Source of the DNA: Allodiplogaster sudhausi
Taxonomy: Eukaryota; Nematoda; Chromadorea; Rhabditida; Diplogasteridae
NCBI GenBank assembly: GCA_945643635.1
Contig: CALZFC010000082.1
Coordinates: forward strand, 485,001-549,000
Direction: 5' to 3'
DNA: 64,000 nt
In this document: in pieces, positions 28,601-37,300 of the stretch
Layout: each line of letters starts with the position of its first letter
Position numbering within the stretch: the stretch's first letter is position 1
Notes under the pieces: model-generated
The model's input: the letters and a program-made list of their open reading frames with translations, nothing else
The model's database searches: none
Told to the model about the DNA's origin: nothing
Translations under genes and position numbers: made by a program

Positions 28601-31035
28601 AAAACCCTGAAAATGGATTCGTTTTCCGAATTTAAAAAAAAAAACAAGTATGAAACATTTTCACTTTCCCTTTGTCTTTCTTTGTGCGGTGGCTTTTCCT
28701 TCTCCTCTATCGCATCTCTCGCACGCTACCGTAGCTGGCAAAACAGAAAACACACTATAATTGGTGGTAGCTGGTTCATTGTTGCTGCTGCCTGCTCATC
28801 TGAAAGAATACAGTCGCTTTCTGACTGGAAGATCTTTCAATCAACAAAATGTCCAGATTTTAAATTTACAGATTTTTATTTGAAAAAAAAATTTTTTTTT
28901 TTCAGGTCCAAACCAGCCTCAACAGCCTTCCCAGCAGCAGCAGTCGCAACAACAACAGCCAGAGTGGACGTCTTCGCATCGCTTCCCACCGCCGAAGAAG
29001 AACTCACGCGAGGAGGATACCACCTACATGGACATTACCGAGTACAACCAGCTAAGGGTAAGGATTTGGAAAGCTCATGGTTTGAATTATAGGCTCATGG
29101 TCAGGTTAAAGACTTAAAGCTTCGGGTAGGGAAGTAAAGGTCAGGGTAAGGAGTTTAAAGGAGGTATCCGGGGAATAATTAACCTACGTTTTTTTTCTAT
29201 ATAAACGTGTTCATCTTGGCGTAAGACATGTATCCAGAAAGTTTGAGCGATTTTCTTCCATTACCTTCTGAGCAATAGTAACATGAAAACTGGCGGGTAG
29301 AGAATTAGCTACGGTAGGTGAGAGCCGCCCTCCTATTTCACATGCTCTCTCCACCGAGCGACAGGCAACATTATGAGCGCGCGCATTCAAAGTGCTTCTC
29401 TAACGCAACTGTCGAATTATTCGCCGGATACTTCCTTTAAGCTTAGCATAAGGATCTGAAGGCTCGGGGTAACGAGCTATAAAGCTCATTGTCAGGGTAA
29501 TCTTTCCACGCTCAGGGTACCGTTTTCAAGCTCAGGTTAAGAATGTTGTTACTCAGGGCATGGATTTAAAGCTCATGATCATGATAAGAATGTTGTGGCT
29601 CAGGGCATGGATATAACGCTGGGGTAACAGTTTTCTCCTCCTTCAGCAACAAGCTCGCCCTTCATCACCTCCTCACCATCACCTCCACCACCATCACCAG
29701 CCACACCAGCAGCCGCAGCCCTTCCAGTCGCACGGCGCCTTCCCCGCGTCCGCGGCCCGCTTCCACAATGGACCGCCACCGCCTCTACAGTCGTCGTCCT
29801 CCCAAGTCAACAACAGCCACCACCAGCAATCGACCGCCGCGTGCCCGCCGACCACGAGAAATGGTGTGGAGAAGAGTTTGTCTCTAACCATAAGTATAGC
29901 CAACGGATTTTGAGAGATGGAGAATTAGTTATATTTATTTTCTACTCTGTTCCTTTCTCTGTCTTTCTAGCTGATCCTGTATTGTCTTCTTCTCTCACTT
30001 TGTCTCTCGCTCTCTCTTTCTCTCGCTCTCTCTTTCTCTCCCTCTCTCTCTCCTTCTGTTTCTCTCCCTCTCTCCTTCTCTCCCTCTCTCCCTCTCTCTC
30101 TTTCTCTCTCTCTTTCTCCCCCCTCTCTCCTCTCTCTACAGGCTCTGCCACCTCCTCCCAGAACGGTGGCTACTACTCGTCGACCAGCTCATGCGCGATC
30201 GGCCCCTCTTCAACGCCGCATCAATCGATGCACGCGCCCGGCAGCTCGCAGGTTGGCGGAGAGAGAAAGAAATTGGAAGGTGACCCTATCAACCCAACGA
30301 AGCTTACGCTAGAATCTTAGCTCACCTAGAAAGTAATCATCCCTGGAAGCTTATCCCCCCCCCCCAACGAACACGTTTAATTAGTTAATTTCATTGACAC
30401 TTTACAAATAAGGGAAAAACATAAAAGAAGTAATAATTGAACTTATTATTTTTCTTTATTTTCTTCTTCCTTTTTAGTTTTCTATAAATTTTTTTAAACA
30501 GATATTTTCTAATATAATTTCTAAAACATGGAAATGTTTGGAAAAAATGTGTACGAAAATAATAAAGGCTATAAAAAGAAGAAATGTTTTCTAGTCAACG
30601 CGAAGAGATTCGCGCGCCGTCTCCATCGAAGACGATGATGACGATGGCTTCTATGACAACATTGGCATTGTACGCGACGTTTTGTTTGCCGCACTTATTG
30701 AACTTTTTTTTAAACTTCTTTATTTAAAAAAATAATAAATGTATAACTAATATTGTCCCTGGAATAAAGTTAGTTAATTAATTAAATTAATTAATAAAAT
30801 ATATTAATAAATTAATTAAATTAATAAATTACTTATAATTCTTTCCATTCCAGTACGGCAACAACGGCGGCAGCAACACGCTGGACGAGCGGCGATTCTC
30901 GCGCATTTCCGACGCCGCCGACACGCTCTCGACCTCGTCGGCACGGCTGCCACCGTCGAGGAAGAGCAACGGCGGAGAGGGCAAGCCGAACCGGATCGGC
31001 ACTTTCTTATCCAGGTCAGGAGAAAGAGAGAGTGT

Positions 31036-31066
<31 letters not shown>

Positions 31067-31977
31067 GAGAGAGTTGAGAGTAAGAGAGACATATAAAGAG
31101 AATTGGAGAGAGAGAGAGTGGAGAGAAAGATAGAGAGAGTGCGAGAGAGAAACAGAGAGAGAGATAGAGAGAGAGAGAGAGAAAGAGTGGAGAGAGAGAG
31201 ATATTGCTACAATTGTTCTGCTGCAGGATTGGCGGGCGCGGCGGTAGCAATCTACAACGGCCACCGGGCACGGCTGCGAGTCTTATCTCTCTTAATAAAG
31301 TATTCCCGTTTTTATTAACAAATAATTTTTTTTGCATTTCTGTTTAGTGATTATGAATTTTTTTATTACTCTGTCTGGAAATTATCGTAAATAACACAGC
31401 ATAATTGATTAATCCTTCTTAATAAATTAATTTCAGTTAAATATCTCTCCGCTCTCAGGTGGCCGTGGAGACGGCGCCGATCAATCATGTCGGCAGTCTT
31501 GTCAAGAGCTCGAGCCTGAGTAACGAGCCATGGCGGAGGCACGTCATCGAGGGAGGGCCGAGCATGCCTGCAGGTTAGAGAGAGAGATTAAAGAGAGAGA
31601 GAGAAAAAGTAAGCGAGAGGGAGAGAGGGACAGAGAGAGAGAGAGGGAGAGTTGAAGAAGGAGGGAGAGAGAGGGTGAGTTGGAGAAGGAGAGAGAGAGA
31701 GGGACAGACATCAATAGAGATTCAGTGAGAGCGAGAAATTTATGTGAAAAGACCTTTCTTTGGGAGCTTGAGAGTCACAGAAAAACTGTTGAGATGGAGG
31801 GAGCCGAGAACAGGGAGAATGAGAGAGAGAGAGAGTGAGAGAGAGGGAAACGAAATAAATAAACAAAAAATACCAATTACAGTAGCTGAGAAGCGCGCGG
31901 GCGGCGCAGGCAGCGGAGGTAGCTTCGGTGCCCGCTTGAAGCACTCTCTCTTCGGGTCCAAGAAGCGGCTGAACTAG
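1127..31977 (+). CDS. 33-exon gene for a large disordered protein of unknown function
   Basis: I do not recognise this protein. Exons: 1127-1185, 1690-1804, 3752-3855, 4175-4262, 6769-6857, 8036-8166, 8665-8807, 9164-9222, 9487-9619, 14632-14735, 15076-15156, 18679-18769, 19177-19275, 19648-19719, 19828-19883, 20251-20326, 20775-20831, 23330-23461, 23866-23960, 25474-25611, 25838-25955, 26176-26400, 26530-26652, 26880-27213, 27487-27615, 28906-29057, 29647-29863, 30142-30251, 30595-30669, 30854-31014, 31227-31299, 31459-31573, 31883-31977. All phases agree, giving 1282 residues. An in-frame TGA sits 6 nt before the ATG, supporting the start. Most of the chain is low-complexity (Ser, Pro, Ala, Gln, His). 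Blocks that look conserved are a charged helical stretch near residues 370-416, KLDFTRRWLADDL near 534, AIDALVAELELNTEQ then KRRSFPT near 780-810, NPFETINQERLNPSR near 920, a YMDITEYNQL tyrosine motif near 990, an acidic DDDDDGFYDNIG near 1120 and a basic C-terminus ending SKKRLN. This suggests a cytoplasmic adaptor or scaffold. The first two exons are the least certain. Confidence 0.82.
2920..3355. repeat. long (TC)n-rich tract in intron 2
   Basis: About 430 bases of TC repeats with sporadic interruptions, preceded by a short (TG)n run near 2793-2813. It fills much of the intron between exons 2 and 3. All long open frames across it are Leu/Ser or Arg/Glu repeats and are not genes. Confidence 0.9.
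3870..4040. repeat. dispersed repeat with ATCCGTTRCTT motifs
   Basis: Short inverted and direct repeats of AACGGATA and GTTACTTGTAA fill intron 3 just after exon 3. Part of it, ending in CATATTTTTCTGCGTGAGC, recurs at 62765-62808, where it forms the tail of the last coding exon of copy 1. Confidence 0.6.
4600..6350. repeat. alternating GA and TC tracts in intron 4
   Basis: The 2.5-kb intron 4263-6768 holds GA at about 4610-4738, TC at about 5190-5325, 5530-5640 and 5745-5990, GA at about 6014-6133, then TC at about 6240-6350. Adjacent tracts of opposite sense can pair. No exon was found between them. Confidence 0.85.
7060..7620. repeat. TC-rich tracts in intron 5
   Basis: Two (TC)n-rich blocks lie at about 7065-7262 and 7455-7620, separated by ordinary sequence with a short poly-C run near 7270. 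They sit in the intron before exon 6 and show no coding signal. Confidence 0.85.
8385..8660. repeat. TC tract abutting the acceptor of exon 7
   Basis: About 275 bases of C/T-rich sequence run almost into the TTCCAG acceptor that ends at 8664. The microsatellite therefore acts as a giant polypyrimidine tract for exon 7. A poly-C run lies near 8570-8579. Confidence 0.85.
9680..12660. repeat. tandem array of 0.8-1.0 kb units in intron 9
   Basis: Three recognisable copies of a GC-rich core occur with left edges near 9942, 10945 and 11755. A fourth, partial unit follows 12170. Each core opens with a CTGCTAG-type motif and contains arms GCAGCACCAGC and GCTGGTGCTGC in inverted orientation: 10077-10087 with 10164-10174, 11087-11097 (one mismatch) with 11215-11225, and 11915-11925 with 12050-12060. 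Between cores come shared AT-rich pieces and GA-rich tracts. Copies differ enough to be old. No protein is supported. Confidence 0.75.
12480..14235. repeat. GA/TC/GA tracts in intron 9
   Basis: GA-rich at about 12478-12660, TC-rich at about 12765-12970, then GA-rich at about 13508-14225 with interruptions. Open frames of up to 276 codons across these blocks are repeat artefacts. A short direct repeat GCCGTAATTTAGGTAGC occurs near 13148-13200. Confidence 0.85.
14941..15060. mobile_element. 120-bp TTAA MITE in intron 10
   Basis: The element begins TTAAAGAGGCTGTC and ends with its exact reverse complement GACAGCCTCTTTAA, a perfect 14-bp terminal inverted repeat. TTAA at both ends fits the target duplication of piggyBac-type elements. 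It has no coding capacity. Its right end is 15 bases before exon 11. Confidence 0.85.
15780..16750. repeat. TC then GA tracts in intron 11
   Basis: TC-rich at about 15795-15870 and 16008-16130, GA-rich at about 16210-16360 and 16485-16745. The tracts are opposite in sense and can pair. A near-exact direct repeat of a 50-base GA unit lies at about 16256-16345. Confidence 0.85.
17265..18130. repeat. TC-rich stretch in intron 11
   Basis: TC-rich blocks at about 17265-17450, 17605-17795 and 17925-18000 with ordinary sequence between. A 50-base unit repeats near 17630-17720. No exon was found. Confidence 0.8.
18679..19275 (+). other. helical charged domain of the 33-exon gene (exons 12-13)
   Basis: Exons 18679-18769 and 19177-19275 encode about 48 consecutive residues rich in Glu, Lys, Arg, His and Leu without proline, from ALDTASKQLEHMIDQ through YLDNIFEDLKKEC. 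The spacing of Leu, Ile and Met looks like an amphipathic or coiled-coil helix. It is the only long ordered-looking segment in an otherwise disordered protein, so it is the best query for finding its family. The second exon ends in Asn/Thr/Ala low complexity, marking the return to disorder. Confidence 0.6.
18802..18930. repeat. dispersed MITE-like repeat in intron 12
   Basis: It contains CTCATGTTTGAATTCGCGCC followed by CTTTTGCCTGACC and ends near GCCGATCGCCCTCC. The same motifs recur at 1867-1900 and 2530-2562 (opposite sense), 20604-20631 and 25990-26023. The distal half matches 36088-36175 in reverse complement. This looks like one family of small DNA elements. Confidence 0.65.
19440..19617. 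repeat. GA tract in intron 13
   Basis: About 175 bases of (GA)n with few interruptions end about 30 bases before the acceptor of exon 14 at 19647. No gene is supported; an open frame that runs from the repeat into exon 14 is an artefact. Confidence 0.85.
21170..22690. repeat. GA then TC tracts in intron 17
   Basis: GA-rich at about 21175-21303, TC-rich at about 21980-22030, 22110-22205, 22370-22440 and 22535-22680. The 2.5-kb intron 20832-23329 otherwise shows no exon. The unique sequence around 21520-21930 has open frames on both strands but no recognisable protein. Confidence 0.8.
23465..23775. repeat. GA tract starting at the donor of exon 18
   Basis: The GA repeat begins within a few bases of the splice donor at 23462 and runs about 300 bases, with a longer unit GTTAGTGTGTGTGA repeated at about 23506, 23562 and (shortened) 23657. 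Confidence 0.85.
24480..25130. repeat. GA tracts in intron 19
   Basis: GA-rich at about 24482-24620, 24745-24865 and 24985-25130. Long Leu/Ser frames on the reverse strand arise from these repeats and are not genes. Confidence 0.85.
25612..25685. repeat. GA tract at the donor of exon 20
   Basis: The donor GTGAGAGAGAG of exon 20 merges directly into a (GA)n run, so the splice site itself is the first unit of the microsatellite. The same arrangement recurs with weaker donors after exons 18, 30 and 32. Confidence 0.85.
26413..26487 (+). tRNA. degenerate tRNA-Ala-like sequence in intron 22
   Basis: TGTAGCTCAGTGG (A box) and GGTTCGAACC (B box) are intact, and the 3' side reads CGCCTCC. The 5' acceptor strand no longer pairs well and the D stem is broken, so this is probably a pseudogene or SINE remnant. 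It shares the unusual anticodon-arm sequence with the better copy at 28274-28345. Confidence 0.6.
27360..27486. repeat. 21-bp minisatellite ending in the exon 25 acceptor
   Basis: About six units of roughly CCTGAGGTCCCAAAAGTATC follow one another. The last unit has diverged to TCTTAGGCAC, and its TTAG is the acceptor used by exon 25 at 27487. The array fills the 3' half of a 273-base intron. Confidence 0.85.
27690..28215. repeat. GA tract then TC tract in intron 25
   Basis: GA-rich at about 27755-27915, TC-rich at about 28020-28210, on the same strand and able to pair. The tRNA-like sequence at 28274 follows directly. Confidence 0.85.
28274..28345 (+). tRNA. tRNA-Ala-like gene with CAT in the anticodon position
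   Basis: The 72-base sequence has acceptor GGGGGTG against TGCCTCC plus discriminator A, D stem GCTC/GAGC, T arm CCGGG-TTCGAAC-CCCGG and intact A and B boxes. G3 opposite T70 is the classic alanine identity pair. The 17-base anticodon arm, however, is GCCGACTCATGAGTAGG, which places CAT at positions 34-36 and pairs poorly in the stem. It lies in intron 25 of the 33-exon gene, same strand. It may be an odd tRNA, a pseudogene, or the head of a tRNA-derived SINE. Confidence 0.6.
29058..29646. repeat. donor-like repeats around a TTAA MITE in intron 26
   Basis: Degenerate repeats of AGCTCAGGGTAAGGAT-type sequence run from the splice donor at 29058 almost to the acceptor at 29646. A MITE at 29155-29440 interrupts them. 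Several units retain AGGGTAAG, a strong 5' splice-site match, so the intron carries many decoy donors. Confidence 0.7.
29155..29440. mobile_element. 286-bp TTAA MITE in intron 26
   Basis: The left end TTAAAGGAGGTATCCGGGG is matched in inverted orientation by the right end CCGGATACTTCCTTTAA. TTAA flanks both sides. Internal sequence CTCCTATTTCACATGCTCTC resembles 63730-63750 in a second member. Confidence 0.8.
29985..30130. repeat. TC tract at the acceptor of exon 28
   Basis: About 145 bases of TC repeats run into the acceptor CTCTACAG at 30141, serving as its polypyrimidine tract. Confidence 0.85.
31018..31850. repeat. GA tracts in introns 30 and 32
   Basis: GA-rich at about 31020-31200 (intron 30) and about 31577-31712 with a short run at about 31818-31850 (intron 32). 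They begin within a few bases of the donors of exons 30 and 32. Confidence 0.8.
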
Positions 31978-32480
31978 GCGGAGGCGGAGCGACAGCTGAA
32001 CTTTTAGCAATGCACAGCTGACTTTTATTCTACTTCACAATGTTGCTAAGTGACTGCTAAACTAGACGAAGGAGCTAAGGAGCTTTTTATGACAACGACG
32101 TTATCAAAGTCACGTTAACTAAAACGAGGAGCTGTTCTAGTATCAAATCTACTGTCATTTCTCTCCGCACTTTTCGCCAATTTTTTTCTGTCACAAAATT
32201 CATTTGGGTATCGTGAAAGTACCCCGCGCGGACTTGCTCCGGCTCTTCCCCACTCGTTCCGTTTCTGTTTCCATTTGTCTCTCTGAAGAAAACTGTGTTT
32301 CTCCGTCACACTTGCCAACGCGGCGAATTTACTACTACTACAAAAAAATGAACAGAAAGCTACTGCTGGCTCCTCATTCCCTTTATTCTCTCATTTTCAC
32401 CCATCTTCTCTTAATCCACACTTTTTCCTTTTTGTTCGTCCTGAACAAATCCTATAGAGAGTGTGCTCAGTCTATTATAC

Positions 32481-32490
32481 AATAAATAAA
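32481..32490 (+). promoter_or_regulatory. poly(A) signal of the 33-exon gene
   Basis: Two overlapping AATAAA hexamers lie about 500 bases after the stop codon at 31975-31977. The intervening sequence has no long open frame and reads as 3' UTR. No closer canonical hexamer was noticed, so the 3' UTR is probably about 0.5 kb. Confidence 0.5.
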
Positions 32491-33506
32491 TACTTACGAT
32501 GGTAGGAAAAGTCAGTCAATATACGTATATTTTCTGCCATTCTTATACAGCTGTGTCACATGTATTTTAAAATTAAATAATATTATTCAGTTTGCTTCTT
32601 TCTTGATCAATTGATTTTATTTTATCTTTTTCTTTATTGAGTTATATTGTCGTGCAGATTATTATCTTCGTCGCGCGTCAAACAAATGAAACTAATTTGC
32701 CGGTTAACAGAAATGCCCCCTTTCTCGAGCTAGTCAAATGCCTTAATATATCTTTCTTCTTGTTTCTCTCTTTAAAAAGTGCCGTCGGAAAGCTAACGGA
32801 GAATTGTCTCTTTCGGTGTCTATATTACAAGTTGCTCAATAAAATTGGTGTTATTAAATCGCTCTGGATTAATGAGAAAAAAAAATTCGATTTACGAAGA
32901 GGATAAAAATACGAGTAAAAGAATGAGAAATGAACTGTGGAAAAGACTTTCACTTGTTCAGATTATAACGTCCATAATAATATTCGCAACTTTTGTCAGT
33001 TTGAAAGCAGCCGAGACAAAAGATACTAAGAGATAAGGTGAAGTAAGGGATGGAAGCTGATCTAGGACCGTGTGGAAGTGACTTCTACATTTCATGCGCC
33101 AGACTGGGAATGGGCGGTTCCGGGCCAGAATTTTTATGGATCGCGACACGCCTAAAGCAGTAGTCGGCCACGATGTCGTCAGCACCGGGTATAAGTGGAA
33201 GAAGGCGAAGAGGACTGGCGTCCTGTTCCGAGCAAAGATGACGGCGCGATCGAGGTAGCCGCTCTTGATTCGCACACGAAAACAGTGAGAAGAACCAGAG
33301 AGAAGATCCCAACGGAAGCAGCAAAGAAGAAGATGACGACTAAAAACAGGGAGAGATCACGCAGAAGAAGGAGAGTTCGAAAAACACTTTCTCTGCTACT
33401 TCTTCTCTCTCACTTTGGTACAAAAAAACTTTAGTTGTCATTTCACTATCTTTTGGCATCTATCTATGTACATACATTAATCCTGCTCTTCAGGCTATCA
33501 GATATA

Positions 33507-33569
33507 AAATTATATTCCATTTTGGTTAGAATGTTTCCAAGATATTCTAACCAAAATGGAATATAATTT
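33507..33569. repeat. perfect 26-bp hairpin
   Basis: The 26-base arm at 33507-33532 is exactly complementary to 33544-33569 around an 11-base loop. It could be a very small MITE or a small-RNA precursor; nothing adjacent decides between these. Confidence 0.85.
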
Positions 33570-34327
33570 CATTATCTTTCCAGTATCATCTTTCGAGATC
33601 ACGTTGGAAAGAGAATTTTTACTTTTTATAATTTCACCCTCCCTACCAATTAATTCCTTCTCGCTCGCTCCCTTTTCCTCTCCCTCACGTTCGTTATCTT
33701 TCTCTCTTCAACCCATCTCTTTCCCTCTCTCTCTCCATCTTGTTGTCCCCACGCCTCCTAGGCCTCTGCCTGTTACACCCCACACAACAACACTCTCCCG
33801 TACGCTCCGGACCTTTCCGCCCTCTTTCCTCTTCTTCTTGTTCTTCTTTTTCACTGAATTCCTTTTTCCTTATCATTTTACAGTGTGAATAACTCTCCCT
33901 ATTTACTATATGTTCCCCTCCCGTCGTTTAACTTATCTTCTCTCGTCACTATTTTCCATAGATGCCTCGTTTCTTACATTTAGCCACCATTTTGTTCAAA
34001 ATAAGAAAGAAGAAATTGCGATCCCATCCTTTTCTTCTCTAAAAATGATTATACATTTGTAAAGTACTTCATAACGTAAAGTCTTGCAACGGATCGTATC
34101 ACTCGCTTTGCGCGTATCAAGCTCACAACACGGCGGTCAAGCGGATCGTAACAAAACTTATTCAAAGAGAAAATTTGCCATCTTACTATAGGTAATTTCT
34201 TGTGCGATAAAATCATGTAATGTATCTTTTTAAAAAAGCTTGTTCTTATTTTTTAACTTTAGGGCTTCTTTATCTTGATTATCTTCGGTGCTTGGCGCCC
34301 GGCAGTGGCGCCCCATCGGCGGCCGTC

Positions 34328-37300
34328 ATGGCCAAGGAGATTGAGATCGAGGCGGCGCCATTATGGCATGATGAACTTCGCCAGCGAGCTGTCAGAGTTC
34401 TCCAAAACACGCCGTATGACAGGCTCATAACAATGGGAGCGGTAGGTGGTGGTATTTTAAATGCTTTTATCTACTTATAACATCATACACATGTATATCG
34501 CAGCTCTAAATCAATCGGTGATGTCCGCACCTATTTAATCACAATAATATTACATACATATGTCGAGTTGGATATTCACAAGATAATTTTGCATGCTAAT
34601 TCACTGCAGGCAATGTCTTCCGAAGTAAAGGAAACGGAGCAGACGAGAAAGTAAATGTTTTTTTTTTCTTTTAGATGCCTCACTCGAAGGTTTCCGAATG
34701 GTGTCCAAACACGGTGATTTCACGTATTAACGAAATCAAAGAGGTAAATATCTAATATTCATTTTCCAATTTCGTAACAATTTTTTGTTGTATATTTAGA
34801 AAACGAATTTTTTTCATTTAATTAAGTTTTTTTTAAACGTAACTAATTCGTAATAATGATAAAAATCCATCCACCCTTTCATATCTTCCAGAAGTTTGAC
34901 GAGCTGCCACAAATAATGATGCGCCAGGTGAAGAAAAGCGCGAATCCACACGAACCATTTGATCAGGTTCCGCATTCTGTATATCATTAGGTACATATAT
35001 AGTAAATGTAATGCTCGTACCTTGTTCAAGGGGCGCATTGCACGTGCTTGGTTGCTGGGGTTTAGAAGGCAAGGTCATTTTATCTACTGCGTAGCAGCAT
35101 ACTTCACTCAATTTTTTAACGATAATGAAAGTAAAAATAAAACATAAATAAAAATATGTTCCTGATTTTCTGAAGTAAAGTCTTGGAAAGTTTATTTATT
35201 TTTATTTGCAGATTCTCTTCTGTACACGTAGTGGAATGCAGGCGGCAGCAATCGACGCAATCTTTGACTTTCTACTCACCAAGGAAACCGAAAAGACGGC
35301 CCTGGTAAATTATTTTTTTTATCTACGTTAAATGTTTTCTTCTACGCAATATATTTAGATAACAAACCTTTTGCATATGGCCACTTGCAAATGTACAGAA
35401 AGTAAAGTGACGAGTACAGTTAAGAGATGCTATTTTGTTTTAGTTTGCTTGAAGTATGATGAAGAATCGAGTAGGGAATCAGCCTAGAATTTTTAATATA
35501 ATATATTTTTGTTATGAATTTTTATTGTTAAAGGAGCTGTCTGTGGAGATTATAATGTTGCTGAATTTTTTGTTAATACTATTCGGTTCAACTAGAAACA
35601 TCATTAGGAAAAGTGAGAATGCGTCCTGAAGTGGCCCTGAGGAGAAAACCCACATTTTCCCCACGCCGTACTGTAGAATTTAGGGAGTGACGTCATCACC
35701 CCTTGCCTACTTTCTCCGCATGCACACCCTCATTCTATAAGAGAGAAGGTGAAAACTAGGTGCGAAGCGGCAAGCCACGCTTGAGATTCGAGGGAAGTGA
35801 AGAGAGGCAGAGAGAAAAAGGCTCACAGAGTCTAGTTTGTTGTGATGGATACGGTGCTAGCATACCGCCAAAACTTTTTGCAATATCATGCGCGAATTCA
35901 AACGTTAGTTTTTCACAAGCGGCTTCTAAACTCCATGGATAGTTCCTTTAAGAATTCTTTTAAGACAAAACATCCACTTGGCTGCAACGTCGAGCCGGAG
36001 AATGCCACACGGTCTGCTTCACTTTTTACGTTCGTTGAGGCAAGTTTTTCACCTATTATCTATCACACATACTAGGTAGGCCTGTTTAAAGGAGGGCGAT
36101 CACCTAAATATTATGTAAGATTTCAAATTTCCGCTGCCCTTTTGAACTCTCATTTACACATGCTATTTTTCCCAGCGGGTTTGTGCGACCTACGAAATAG
36201 CACGCAAGAATGAGAGAATCAGTACTCACAGGCATTTGGTACCATGGAAACTGTGATGAAATATTAAAAGTCTGCGAAAGACAGAACTCGAGAAATTGCT
36301 TCAAACGGCAACGGTTTAGGTGCCGGCCATCTTTCCAGTATATTCGGACTATGTCCTTTGGCGAAAAGGCTACTACAACGCAATCGGATATCTACCAAGA
36401 AAGAGCGACAGTAAGTTCATGCATAATTATGACCGCAATTTAAATCATCCCTATTATTTAGGGAATCGAGCCACTATGATAATCTAAGCTCTATCTATAT
36501 TGATCAAAACTATCTTTTTTTAAATTTATCCTTGGCTGTTTTCCCTATATAAATACTGCTGATTGTGAGTCGATGCAGAAATTTCACATCAGAAGATTAT
36601 CATACCGGCTCTATTTCCTTGACCTTATGAACGGACTTTATTTTCCAGCCTTATATAAGCCAACTATTTTTTTTCAAATAAACATCGTCGTCTACACTTG
36701 TGTTCCCGCATTCCAGTATTACCCTAGCAAGTAATATAACTGACATTTTTAACACTTCTTAAAACGATTTAAACAAGGTGTACTACTTGTGATTTCAGAA
36801 CAAATGAGGGCGTCTTCGTCAAGATCGATTCAGTATTTCAAGGAGAGTCCTCTTGTAATGTTTGACGCGCATGGCATTGACCTGTGGGAGAGCTACTTTC
36901 TGTTGGCTCTACATGACGTAAGCTACTTTACGAAAAAAATTTCACTGCGATTATTTCTTCAATCGATAATCTTGTACACAAGTTTATTTACACTTATAAA
37001 GTCAAACCCTTAGTTACCGCTGCTCATCTTTGATCTTGTCTTGACAGGATTTCGTCCGCCGCAAGCAGCCGAACGGAGTGGACCTTCTCATGGGCGAAGT
37101 CGAAGGCGACGCACACACCACGGATCGGGTACAGATAGATATTTAAATAGAGAACTCTTTTCATTTCAACGGGTTAATGGATTCCGTGGAGCATACCAAG
37201 AATCATTAATGGGGATTTGATGCATGAGTTGGCACCAAGGATCCTGTTGAAGTCGTCTTTTATTATGCACCCCTTTTCCGGGAGCTTTAAATGTTATTTA

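Larger units (their letters stand above)
28906..29863 (+). other. Gln-rich then His-rich exons 26-27
   Basis: Exon 26 (28906-29057) opens with a Gln-rich run from CAG/CAA codons and ends with the tyrosine-bearing motif YMDITEYNQL. Exon 27 (29647-29863) carries a His-rich stretch followed by Gln, Pro and Ser. Mixed codons rather than one pure triplet suggest the tracts are selected protein sequence rather than a recent triplet expansion. The 588-base intron between them holds a MITE and an array of donor-like repeats. Confidence 0.7.
31978..34262. other. 3' UTR of gene 1 and intergenic spacer
   Basis: The first 500 bases are 3' UTR. The rest has no supported gene. A 54-codon ATG frame at 33096-33260, basic and without recognisable domain, is the only candidate and is weak. 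A perfect hairpin lies at 33507-33569 and a C/T-rich patch at 33655-33735. TTTAACTTTAG at 34252-34262 is a good acceptor just before the next gene and could be a trans-splice site. Confidence 0.5.

Noticed and set aside
33096..33260. 54-codon basic open frame before the CMTR1-like gene
   Set aside because: It could be an upstream exon but no acceptor and donor pair links it in phase to 34328, and the reverse strand is also open.
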